NCBI GenBank assembly: GCA_026120185.1
Contig: JANUWF010002282.1
Span: 248,001-312,000, forward strand
Direction: 5' to 3'
Source: Voacanga thouarsii
Lineage: Eukaryota; Streptophyta; Magnoliopsida; Gentianales; Apocynaceae
DNA: 64,000 nt
The position numbers and the translations under genes are program-made. Each line of letters opens with the position of its first letter. Position 1 is the stretch's first letter. Shown piece by piece: positions 34,113-45,118 of this stretch. The notes under the pieces are model-generated. The model ran no database searches. It worked only from the letters and a program-made list of their open reading frames with translations, and had not been told where the DNA came from.

Positions 34113-37100
34113 TGTAACACCCCACGACTACGTACCCTAAAAGGGCGGGGATGTCGTCCCGTCCCGTAGGACAAGGGGTCTTTAGAACGAGGTATAAAAT
34201 ATAAAGGCAATCTCCAAAAGGATCAACTTAGATAAATAAAGAAATACTTTTATTACATCAGGCTCGACTTGGAGCAAAATAGAATAAAACAAAATATTGT
34301 TTAGAAGCATAAGCAAAAAATGTCTCCTAGAACGGATAAAGAAAATAGCAAAAGCTTCAACTATTACATGCCCCACTGACTCATCACAGTCTATCTCCTG
34401 AAAACATGATGTAAAATGGTGTGAGAATAAATCTCAGTAAGTCATGTGTGTGCACATGGTGTTTTGAATAGTTCATGTATGCAAAGTGAAAAACATTTGT
34501 AGAAATAATTTGGCAAGCCATAACAATCTCTTTTCGCAAGGAGTGGGTTTTCCTTATTGTCACACTTTATACAAAATAAATCCTCCACTCGGATAAAAGT
34601 CATGTCACCACACGTTAGGCTCCATGAGAACAAAATGGCCAAGGCACCACACTTTGTGCACCCTGTCCATACCAGATTACCACACGTTGGGCGTTCTGAT
34701 CAAGGTGAGTGTACAGCCCACGGGGTGAGATACTCCTCCATCTCTACACCTAACAAAACCATCCGGGTGTCCATGCCGGGAATATAAATAATACCTTTCA
34801 GGTATAAAGCTAGCTCGGACTGGCCTGACCAACCAACACTGTCGCCTTTTCAAGTCGAGTTCATCTTCTGGAGGTGGCCTCCTGCCAGAAGACTTACACT
34901 AGCCCTCCAAGACTAGTATTGTTAGCCTACCCTTATTGAGTACTCAACGAACATATCTGTCAATTCCTGATTCACAATATTTTCAAATCTTGGCTTTGTA
35001 AAATGTGGTTTTCTTTAAAAGAGATTTCTAAAAATTTAGGAAAAGAATAGTTTTCTTGATAAAATCGTTAGTTTGACAAAACCGTTTAAAGAATAAATAT
35101 CCACGTTTACAACCCAAGCAAACATAGTTTAACAATAGCTTTAGAAAGCTTCACAACATGGAATTACCATCACAACCTTTAACAAAACAGTTTATAAAAG
35201 GACTTACCATCACAACATTTAATAAAAGAGTTTATGCAAGGACTTACTTAATATGCCTCGGATAACGAGATAAATTCACAGCTGGCTTTCCTCAATTATC
35301 CTTCTGATCTAAACCATATAATATCATGATCAGGGTCTCAATGAATTCAAACATGCTCTAATCCCATTTATTTTCATAACAATTTGCAATCTCCTATTTA
35401 ATTCCTAGTAAACTATTCAATCCCCAAAGATCATATACTACGATCACATGTTTATCTCGCTAATAAACACCATTACACTATACTTTTGGCATCTAGGGAG
35501 GGTATTCCCTTACCTTGCAACTACCGGGTAATGAGGTCTCGATGCTCCTATGGTGATCGTCCCGAGTTTGCTTGAAAAGGAGAGAAAAGCTACCTCATTT
35601 GCTCCTCTTGACCGAAAATTAAAGAAGAAGATGAAATCAGCCTCTATAGGGCATGATTTAAGGGTAGAAGAAAGAGAAAAGAATCATTTGAGAAAACGGC
35701 ATCAAGAGGTTGAGAGGATTTTTGCTTACCTTAGGGTGTGTTCGATTTGTGCTTGGAATAGCTCTTGAGTTTTCGAAAATTTTGTAGAGAGATGTTGCTG
35801 AAATTTTCTTGTAGAATGGAGAGGGTAGACGGTGGCTATGATTTAGAGTTGGAGAAGATTGGTTTAGGGTTAGATGGTAATGTTTAGATAGACTTCTAAT
35901 GGCTTTAGGTTTCATGGACAGCAAAGGCGAAATTTCTGCTTGTTGCGTGTCTCCTTGCTGCCGATTTTAGGGGAGTTTAATGGAGAAAAAGATTCTGCAA
36001 TTTTGCTCCTCTATGCTGGCCGAAATACTGCTCAAGGGAAGGGCTGAATGTGTTCAGAATTTTGGGCCAAACAAGGAAGAGTTTGAGTGAGTTGTGATGA
36101 CTGAAAAATCCTGTGCAAGTGCTGTGAAAATTCTGTGCAAGAGTAACAAGGTTTGGACTGTTTTGGCTGCTGTACTTCTACCGAAATTTCCAGAGGAAAA
36201 TTGGGGGTTTTAGGCGCTGAAAATAGCTTGATCAGCTGGGGGTTTTTGGTGTGTTTTGTGTGCAGAATTTCGGTTGGAGTAGGAACACAACAACTGGCCG
36301 AAATTCCTGCACCAAGCTGCCGAAATTCCTGTGCATGAGCTGGACGAATTTCAGTGTTTTTGTGCGAATAAAATTCTGGTTTTGTGCAGCTAAGGTACCC
36401 TAAATTGATGAGGAATATTTAGGTGTTTTGAGCTAGGATTTACAGAGTTGGATTGTAGCTAAGAAGCTGGAATTTTCGGACAGCTTGTGGTGACACAAGG
36501 CTGCCGAAATTCACTAGGAAAAGGAAGAAAATCCTAATTGAATTTGGATTGAAATAAATTCTGATTTTATCAAGGATTTGGATAGAATTTCCCCTAGTCC
36601 TAGAAGAGTTTGGATTGAGCTACAAGTCCTCCAAGAAGTGGCGGCACTTGCTGGAATTTTTTTCCAGATTTTTAGCTAACATTCTAGGATTGAAATCAAC
36701 AAGATTTCCTACTAGGAAAAGGACTCATTAATTCCACCTATCCATGGCAACATCTATCTAGCTAAAATCAAGCTAATATTTTAATTACTAGCTAGGGTTT
36801 TTTCGAAAATCCTAAGGAACACAAGCTGAAAATTAAAGGTGAACTTTATTCACATCAAAGTCCTTGAATTTAGGAAATAAATATAGAGACTTATTTCCTT
36901 GGAGTAAAAAAACTAAAATTTCTCTAGGATAGCTAGATTCTTTTTCGGCCAAGATAAGAAATGGTTTAAGGAAAAGAATTTCAAGAGGAGAAACTAACTT
37001 CACAAATGGTAGGATTCGAACTCGGGTCACCAAAGGTAATCACCAACCTCCCCGCTATTCCAAAACAACTCCAATACTAATTTTTCTACAAGAAGTTCTT

Positions 37101-37324
37101 ACCACCCCAATACTCATCCTTCCAAATCTTCGACCAAACCCCCCTTATCCAAATCTTTAACAACACAACTATTTCACATCAATTAATTCAAATGCAAGAG
37201 CAACGGAAAAATTCACATGCATCCATGCAAATAAAGTTATTCTAGCTACCACATAAAATGCAAGATGCTATGCAATGCATGACTTTTCCCCATAGTCAAA
37301 GGTGGTTTTGGGCGGGGTATTACA
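34113..37324 (-). repeat. 3' LTR of element B
   Basis: It matches 54,291-57,502 along its length. On the minus strand it starts TGTAATACC and ends GGGGTGTTACA. The short open frames inside (for example near 35,550-36,340) are not conserved as proteins and show no motif. It contains a tRNA-like box module at 37,006-37,072 and the paired hairpins near its end at 34,147-34,182. Confidence 0.93.
37006..37072 (-). other. tRNA-like A/B-box module in LTR B
   Basis: On the minus strand the sequence has TAGCGGGGAGGTTGGTGA (A-box-like) and, about 25 bases on, GAGTTCGAATCCTACC (B-box GGTTCGAATCC with one change). A repeat lies at 57,183-57,249 in the other LTR. It lacks a full cloverleaf by eye and is not called a tRNA gene; a tRNA-derived fragment or internal Pol III-type promoter remnant is possible. 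Confidence 0.5.
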
Positions 37325-37340
37325 TCCCCTCCCCCTTAAG
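37325..37340 (-). other. Polypurine tract of element B
   Basis: On the minus strand the sequence is CTTAAGGGGGAGGGGA directly before the 3' LTR start TGTAATACC. It is the expected site for plus-strand DNA priming. Confidence 0.92.
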
Positions 37341-37358
37341 AGAATTTCGTCCCGAAAT

Positions 37359-38789
37359 TCAGATTTCATACCCTTCGAGCATACCCGGATACTTCCGTCT
37401 TAACCATTCCTCCGTTTCCCACGTTACATCCTGTGCTCCATGATGATCCCAAAGTATCTTCACCATGGGTATCTGCTTATTTCGGAGCGTCTTATTACTC
37501 CGCTCCAAGATCTTGACGAGTCTCTCCACATAACTTAGATTGGGTTGCAACTCCAACGGTTCCTCATTGAGTACATGACTCGGATCGAGATTGTACCTTT
37601 TCAACTGAGAGACATGGAATACGTCATGCATCCCGGTTAGGCCATCAGGTAGATCCAGTCGGTAGGCAACCGGTCCAATTTTCTCCAATATCGGGAATGG
37701 TCCTAAGTACCTAGGACTCAACTTCCCTCCCCTCGGATGTTTCTGGATTCCTCTACTAGGAGTCAACTTCAAGAATGCACTGTCACCTACTTGGAACTCC
37801 AATTCCCTCATCCTAGTGTCTGCATAACTTTTCTGTCTGCTTTGCGCTGCCCTTAGCCTTTCCCGAATTAACTTAATCTTGTCCGTCATCTCCTGAATGC
37901 ATACTTCACCAGTCTTTTTATCGTTCCCTTCTTCTGTCCATCCCCAGTATATCGGTACTTGGCATTTTCGCCCATACAGTGCTTCGTATGACGCCATTCC
38001 GATCGATGCCTGATAGCTGTTGTTATATACTAACTCCGCATGCGGTAAAGACTTAATCCACTTATCTCCAAAGTCCAAGATACATGCTCGGAGCATGTCT
38101 TCCAGTATCTGGATGACTCTTTTGGATTGACCATCAGTCTGCAGATGAACAGAGGTGCTGAATTTCAGGGTCGTGCCCAACGACTCCTGGAACTTACCCC
38201 AGAACCTTGAAGTGAATCTAGGGTCCCTATCTGACACGATGCTCGACGGTACACCATGCAACCTTACAATTTCTCGGGTATATGACTGAGCCAACTTTTC
38301 CATCGAGTCCCTTACGTTTACCGGTATGAAGTGCGCTGTCTTGGTCAATCGGTCCACTACCACCCAGATCGCATCTTTGTGTGACTTGGTCATCGGAAGG
38401 CCAGTCACAAAGTCCATGGTCACCTCTTCCCATTTTCATTCGGGAATCGGTAACGGTTGCAGTAACCCTGCAGACTTCTTATGCTCCATCTTAACCTTCT
38501 GGCATGTTAGGCAGGTTGACACATGCTGAACTACATCCCTCTTCATTCCAGCCCACCAATATTTACTCTTCAAGTCTTGGTACATCTTTACCTCCCTAGG
38601 GTGTATGGTGTATTTACTCTTGTGCGCTTCGTCCAGTATCCTCTTCCTTAAGTCTTGGATGTCCGGTACACAAATTCGGTCCCGAAAGTATAATACTCCG
38701 TCTCGTCGTCCGGAAATCGCTTCCTCCTCTCGCGATCTCTTTCTCCATGAAAGTTTGAAATCCTGTGCTGCCCTACTGACCTGATACAA
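37359..38789 (-). pseudogene. Integrase with chromodomain, element B
   Basis: This part would insert the element DNA and target it to chromatin. In order: the HHCC zinc domain (HKSKYTIHPREV, then CLTCQKVK) at about 38,650-38,490; a stop at 38,436-38,438 where the family has Trp (PEWKWEE); the core with MDFVTGLP (first Asp) and SSIVSDRDPRF (second Asp); then QTDGQSKRVIQ. The family reads QSERTIQ, so the catalytic Glu is Lys here. GKLSPRYLGPF and DVFHVSQLKRY follow. A C-terminal chromodomain shows VKILWDHHGAQDVTWETEEW and RRKYPGML. The Lys change and the stop should abolish activity. Confidence 0.93.
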
Positions 38790-39690
38790 TTTCCTGGTCC
38801 AGATCGGGTTTCAGGGTCAGGTTGCTCACGCAGATCTTCCTCTCTTGCACTTGCGCCTCTTTCTCCAGGATATCCTGGACTGCCAACACCTCCTGTATTC
38901 TCAAGTGTGCCATTTTCACCTTTCGACTTAGAGCGTCTACTACCACATTCGCTTTACCCGGATGATAGTTAATAGGGCACTTATATTCTTCCAGGAACTC
39001 CATCCACCTACGCTGCCGGAGATTCAAGTCCTTTTGCGTGAAGATGTACTTCAAACTCTTATGGTCCGTAAAAACCTCGCATTGTGCACCATACAGGTAA
39101 TGTCGGCATTTCTTCAAGTCGAACACTATAGCTACTAGCTCTAGGTCATGCATGGGATAATTAACTTCGTGCGGCTTTAGCTTCCTAGATGCATAAGCTA
39201 TGACCTTCCCTTCCTGCATCAGTACAGCTCCTAGTCCTTCCTTGGATGCATCTGTATAGAGTGCATAGGGCTTATCAGCCTCGGGCAGACTCAATACAGG
39301 TGCTGAAATCAACCTCCTCTTAAGTTCTTGGAAGCTCTTCTTGCACTTCTCACTCTAAGCAAAAACGACATCCTTCTTCAACAGTCGTGTCATCGGTGAA
39401 GCTAAAGTGGAGAAATTTTTAATGAAACGCCGATAGTACCTGGCCAACCCAAGGAAACTTCGTATCTCGGTAATGTTCTCCGGTTGTTTCCAATTAGCTA
39501 CGGCCTCTACCTTAGCAGGGTCCACCTTGATCCTCTCCTTAGATATCGCGTGACCAAGGAAAGACACTGAGCTCAGCTAAAACTCACACTTACTGAACTT
39601 AGCGTAAAGCTTGAATTCCCTCAGCTTCTCTAGGACTAGCTTTAAGTGCTCCACGTGGTCCTTCGGATTTTTTGGAGGAGATCAAAATGT
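38773..39690 (-). pseudogene. RT C-terminal part and RNase H, element B
   Basis: From 39,690 downwards: the end of the RT palm (FIDDIL, then a frameshift), the connection with KFSKCEF, a stop at 39,577-39,579 in place of Trp, then [11 protein letters not shown] and [15 protein letters not shown] stop at 39,355-39,357, again at a Trp position, precedes [10 protein letters not shown]. RNase H follows: [18 protein letters not shown] (catalytic Asp), [18 protein letters not shown] (Glu), [16 protein letters not shown] and [11 protein letters not shown]. Length and order are normal for a chromovirus. Confidence 0.92.
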
Positions 39691-40755
39691 CATCGATGAA
39701 TATAACCATGAACTTGTCCAAGTATGGTTGGAAAATGCGATACTACAAATTCGTAATGGCCATACCGCGTGTTGAATGCAGTCTTAGGAATGTCTTCTTC
39801 TTTGATCCTCACCTGATAGTATCCTTGCCGTAGGTCCAATTTCGAAAAACAAGCAGCGCCTTGCAGTTGAACAAACAACTCATCGATCAAGGGTAGAGGG
39901 TATTTATTCTTGATCATTAGATTTTTTAGTCCCCGATAATAGATATATTGCCTCAGGGTTCCATCTTTCTTCTTGGCAAACAACACCGGGGCTCCCCACG
40001 GTGACGTACTCGGCCGAATGTAGCCTTGCCTTAGCAGTTCTTCCAATTGTTCCTTCAACTCCTTCAACTCTGTCGGTGCCATCCGGTAGGGGGTTCTGGA
40101 TACCGGTTCTGCTCCGGGAATCAGATCCACGGTGAACTCAACTTTCCATTCAGGGGGTTGGGAAGTGAGCTCCGTAGGGAACACATCCAAAAAGTCTTTC
40201 ACTACCTCTGTACTTCCCAAGGTATACTGGTCTTTCGGTTTGTTTAGGAGATACGCCAAATATCCCGTACATCCTTTCCTGAGTAACTTCCGGGCTTTAG
40301 CTCCAGCAATAAGGAATTTCAGTTCCTTCGTTCGCTTGCCATTGAATTCAATTACATCCCGTCCAGGTCTCGCAAACTGCACCGTCTTGACTTTGCAATC
40401 CACACGAGCTCCGTGTTTCGACAACCAGTCCATGCCCAAGATCAAGTCATAACCGTCCATGGCCAAGATTATAAGGTCGGCCTCCAGAATCTCCTTCCCA
40501 ACCTCAACTCCACAACTTCCCATTTTTTTGCCTGCTTCCACCACCTTTCCCGAGGGGGAGCTAACTACTAGGGTATAAGGTAGCTCATTTCCTTCCCAGC
40601 CTAGACGTGAAGCACATACTTTACTTACATAAGAGTGTGTAGATTCTGGATCTATCAGAACATTAACAAGACAACCTTGGATAGAAAGGTTACCTTTGAT
40701 CACGACGGCGTCTGCTCCGACTTTTTCTCGGTTCAGGGCAAAAACTTTGGCCTTC
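39691..40755 (-). pseudogene. Protease and RT N-terminal part, element B
   Basis: The frame resumes here after element A. The protease shows [13 protein letters not shown], where the family has DSG; the active-site triplet is DPE, so cleavage is unlikely. DLILGMDWL follows, with a normal protease ending. RT begins with [20 protein letters not shown] and [15 protein letters not shown], then [19 protein letters not shown] and [15 protein letters not shown] (first catalytic Asp). After GHYEFV about 57 bases (the MPFGLTNAPA block) are missing near 39,735-39,745 and the frame is shifted up to FIDDIL. An Arg/Asp change in the YIDYR block (RQYIYYRGL) is also seen. Confidence 0.93.
40751..40755. repeat. 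Target duplication of element A, left copy
   Basis: CCTTC here is repeated exactly at 52,570-52,574 on the other side of element A. Confidence 0.95.
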
Positions 40756-41000
40756 TGTGAAACCCCAGTCAAGACCAACCTTAGAATAAGGGGGTTGGGG
40801 ATGCATAACATGATTTATTTCATGTTTAAATATGCTTTCATATGATTTTTATATGCTTTGGATGTGAGTTTATTGTTTTGAAGTTGTGTAGGTGAATGTT
40901 GTGTGAGAAGGGCAAAATGGTAATTTTTGCCCAAGGTGAAAATAGGGAGATAGCTTGTGGATTGAATAGAAAATAATTTTTCTAGTGAAAGTATCAACAA

Positions 41001-41070
41001 GAGTTGTTGTGATTTAGTGGTTAGAGCTTTGGAATAAATTATTGACGTCTAAGGTTCAAAGTCCATCATA
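41001..41070 (+). other. tRNA-like A/B-box module in LTR A
   Basis: GATTTAGTGGTTAGAGC (A-box-like) is followed 30 bp on by AAGGTTCAAAGTCC (B-box-like, GGTTCGAATCC with changes). It is repeated at 48,525-48,592 with GG for GA at its start. It resembles a tRNA-derived segment and sits 245 bp into the LTR. Not a functional tRNA gene by eye. Confidence 0.5.
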
Positions 41071-42647
41071 GAAGCTTTAGCTTGAGTAAATTTTATTTTG
41101 CTTGAGAAAGGATGGTTTCGGCCTTAAGGGCCTAGATTAATGTGGTGATGATGTTCTAGGAGAGACTTGATAGAAGTAATCTCATTCCACTTCTTTTACT
41201 CTTCTCAAAATTCTTATAGGGAAAATCATTCTTCCTTGATCTTTAGTTTTCCTTTGTTTCAACTCATTGGTTTGATCAAGATGTCCTAGCCTTTTTCTTT
41301 TCAGAAAATCCAGTGGAGTGCTGAGGTCTTTTAGGATCAAAATGTCTTGGCAAAAGACTTCTTTTGGTTTGGAAAATATGGTAGATTTGTGGGAAAATTC
41401 AAGAGGAAAATCCCTCTTGAAAGCTTGCTGAAATTTTTCCTCTATCGTAGTTCATCTATCTTCATGGAATGAGCTGAAATTTTCCAGCTTGTTGTTCCTT
41501 CAAAAGGGCAAAAATTCTAGCTCACATTCCAACCCAAATGCTACCAGAAAAATGGTCTTTAGGATCAGTTTGAAACCTGAAAGTTTTGGCCCAATTTCGG
41601 ACTGCACAAGCTGGAGCAAAACAGGAAAAATTCCTGTACGAAAATCAGCTTTGAGAGCTCCAAACCAAGCTGTTTTATCCCAGATTTTGTGCAGCACCGT
41701 AGCCATGTTTTTACTCCACAAAGAAGGCTAGAAACCAGCCTTGAATACCCCTAAAATCCCCTTTAAAACTGCTCTAAATAGCAGACGAAAATCTGCCAGA
41801 AAAATCACTGTGCAGATTTTCGTCCAGCTTGTTTCCTATCTCTCTTCCAGCCAAAACACCAACCTTAATCTATCGAAACCTCCCTTAAACCTCCATCAAC
41901 AGAGCTCCATTGATCCCCTTGAACTTCTGCACAAAATTCCAGTAATGGCTGTCCGAAAATCCCTCAACTAAATCCCTGCAATTTAGCTTGAATACTTTCC
42001 AAAATTTCAGCCATCTTGTTTAACAACTTTCCATAAAATTTTGCTCAATTGATCAGACATCTTCTCCACCATTGTGCACCTTGGTTTCAGCCATCACAAG
42101 CCTCCTTTTACTAACCTTAATTCCCCAGAAGAGCTGCACAATCCAGTCGGTCATAGGAGACTTCAAGCTGTCCAACAAATCAAGATATTCTTAGGATATC
42201 TACTTTCCAAATTCACTTCCCAAAAATATTCTTCAAGGATTGTAGCAACTAACCTTTCCTTTTCCCTTCCAAATCAGAGAATCAACTCCCTAAACCCTAC
42301 TATAATTCGACCAGGCCAATTCCCACAGAAAAATCGGCAGCTGCAAACCATCTCTCCCTCTCTCGATTTTTTTCCTTCAAGCATCAAGAACACACACACA
42401 CACTACACCAAGAACACCCACTTCTTCTCTACACCTAATACCCCTCCAAACCACCTCAAACCCTCACGAAAATCTCCAGATTTAGTCTACTCATTGCTGT
42501 GAATCCATCAACACCATTATTAACATCAAACTCCTCCAAACATCTTGCTACTTCGGATCAAAGCAGAAAATTCTGAACAAGAATATCTTCAAGGTAAATT
42601 CAACCTATCAACATCATCCTCTTCAAACTTGATCTCTAGTGAGAATC

Positions 42648-42687
42648 TATATAAATAATCATGCTAACGACTTCTTCTTCTTCTTCT

Positions 42688-42719
<32 letters not shown>
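42648..42719 (+). promoter_or_regulatory. Candidate promoter of LTR A: TATA box and CT run
   Basis: TATATAAATA (42,648-42,657) is followed about 14 bp on by a CTT then CT run (42,671-42,718), which resembles a Y patch at a plant start site. The same pair is in the 3' LTR at 50,200-50,257, where the run is about 12 bp shorter. If used, transcription would begin about 1.9 kb into the LTR. This is inferred from sequence only. Confidence 0.5.
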
Positions 42720-42720
<1 letters not shown>

Positions 42721-45020
42721 GGACCGAAATTCCCTCTCTTGGCCGAATGGTCTCTTCCTCCATGACCATTCTTTCGCCACCTTTCTTGAACAAGATTGTA
42801 GAGATCTTCTCTAAATTCCTTCAAGTCTTTCATCAACCAAGTAAGTACCTTTAATCCTCTCTTTAAACTTTAGAATCATGTCTCTAGGTTGATGTTGTGA
42901 GAAGATGAATGGCGATGGGTTTGTGTATGTGTTGTTGTCGAGATTGAAGCATGAGTATATGGATGATTGTGAAGGAGATGGGATTTATGCATGGAAGGAT
43001 TATATTGGTGGATTGAATGATGAGTTGAGGTTTGATGCATGTCATAGGTAGTATTTGTGATGAAGCATGCTAGAGATTATATCACCGTTGGTGAATAGGA
43101 TTTGTATGCATGATTAGATTTTGAAGCCATGATCTTGTTTATGCGAGTAGAGGTTAAAGCATGTCTTAATAAATTTAGATCTATGCCTATGTGCAAGATT
43201 TGGATGACTTGATGAATTGAAGGATTGAGTATGTTATTGATTATGGTTGATCGTGGAATCTTGATCATGATCTAATTGTCCCTAAGCAAATTTTATTTCA
43301 TGAATAAAATATTTACTAATAATTTTTGCTAGAGAATTTCGAAAACCCTAGGAAGGGTAGATTTGGAATTATAATATATGTAAAGGATATTTTTGTCAAA
43401 TAAATAATAACTTTTCTAGAAAATAAAATAAATAAATATTATTTAAAATAAAGAAATTAATTAAAGCCTTTATGGAAAAGATTTATACTTAATAAAATAT
43501 TTACTAAATCAAAACCCTTAAGGATTTAGTTATTGTTTTCCAAGAAAGACTTATTAAATTTAATCTTAACTAGTTTTAGCTATCAGTTATTTTCTAACAA
43601 CTAAGCTATCATTAAATCACTATTTTACCTAGTACCACCTATGGCTCCTGATCAAATAAGCTCTAAGTTTTCCTTAACAAGATTTAAACTTTCAACTTAT
43701 TAGAATTTATTTCCTAATCCATTAATTATTTTAAATAACAAATTAAACTGAGCTTATAAACCTATTCAATTATTGTTTTGCCTTAAAGCTTGGGACACTA
43801 GGATCATGGTAGTAGTGAATTGAGTTGATTTAAAATTGAGGAAGTGGATTGTGGCTTAAATCTGATTAAGATTTGTATTTTCCCATGTGCGGTTAGGTCA
43901 GATGTTCGAGACCTTGTTGTTGTGAGCAAGAATCAGGTAAGCTCCTGCATAAAACCTGATTGATGTGAAATGATTTCCTTATGGCAAGCCAAATGTGGAG
44001 TGCAAGGACACTGGGTAATTTGAAAGCAATTGAGGGTGGAATTCATCATTAATTCCAACGCTTAAATTATTTAAAAGTCTTTGCGCAGATTTTTCCAAAC
44101 TTGAAACTCTTTCTAAAACTAATTTCCCCCAAAGCTTTGGAAACCCTCAAATTGTTATTTTCATGAAGCACAATGCTTTGTTCATTTTATCCCAAGTGGG
44201 GAATGTCATTGAGTACTCAACAAGGGTGGACTACTAGGACTAGTCTTTGAAGGGTTAGGATAAGTCACTCAGTAGGTGGCCACCTCTGAGGGGTGAGTCT
44301 TTCCAGGATAAGATGCCAGTTCCAGTGAGTCATGCCGGTCCGAGCTAGCAGTTTATTTTGTTTCAGTCAAGTGACTATGTTTTTGCCGGAATGGACACCC
44401 GGCGGTTGTTTGGGTATCGAGAAGGAGGTGTATTTTGCCCAGTAGGCCGATCACCTACTTTTGTCAGTCTGCACAAAGTGATAGGCATTCTGACCGGTTA
44501 TGGGGCCCAACGTGTGGTAACCCATATCCCTTTCTTTCGAGTGGTTGATTTCATTACTTATGTATGGCTAGAAGAGCCAAAATGCCACTCTTGCTTTTGA
44601 CTAATGTTTATTGCTTGCCAATGTTTCTCTTATAAAGATTTCACACTTTGCATCCACGAACTGTTTCCACTAAACACCCAAAGCACACACGGACTTACTG
44701 AGATTTCTGTCTCACCACCTTTTATCATGATTTCAGGTTGATCCTGTTGTGGGTGAGTAGCTATCTTGGAAGAGAATGTGTCTTTTTGATTTTATGTACT
44801 GCTTTGGGGAGACGAGTGTGGATGATTTTAATTATGATTTTTGTTTTGGGATTTCATGGATGTACTTTTGAAGTATGTTGGGTTGTAATAAATTCTTTTT
44901 TTAGTTTGAGTATTTTTTATTTCAGCAATTTTATTTGTGACCTAGTTATAAAGACCCCTTGTCCTTTGGACGGGGCGACATCCCCGGCCCTGGCGGGCCT
45001 AGGTTTTTCGGGGTGTTACA

Positions 45021-45035
45021 AGTGGTATCAGAGCC
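45021..45035 (+). other. Primer binding site of element A
   Basis: AGTGGTATCAGAGCC directly follows the LTR end GTTACA. It matches the 3' end of tRNA-iMet and is identical to that of element D. Confidence 0.95.
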
Positions 45036-45118
45036 TAAGTTATAGACAAATATTGATGATATATGATTTATTTATTTAAATTTAAATCTTATCTAACCTA
45101 TTTTGTTGATGTTGTAGG

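Larger units (their letters stand above)
40756..45020 (+). repeat. 5' LTR of element A
   Basis: It matches 48,280-52,569 almost base by base. Near its start is a tRNA-like box module (41,001-41,070). A candidate TATA box lies at 42,648, followed by a CTT/CT run and later by the blocks shared with element D. No conserved ORF is inside. Its last 70 bp hold the paired hairpins. Confidence 0.95.

Noticed and set aside
34113..37324. Several 60-90 codon frames in LTR B, most repeated in the other LTR
   Set aside because: They are preserved only because the LTRs are duplicates. They have no motif, and frames differ between copies by stops.
41001..41070. Functional tRNA gene
   Set aside because: A and B boxes are only approximate and I cannot fold a proper acceptor and anticodon arm, so I list it as a tRNA-like module.
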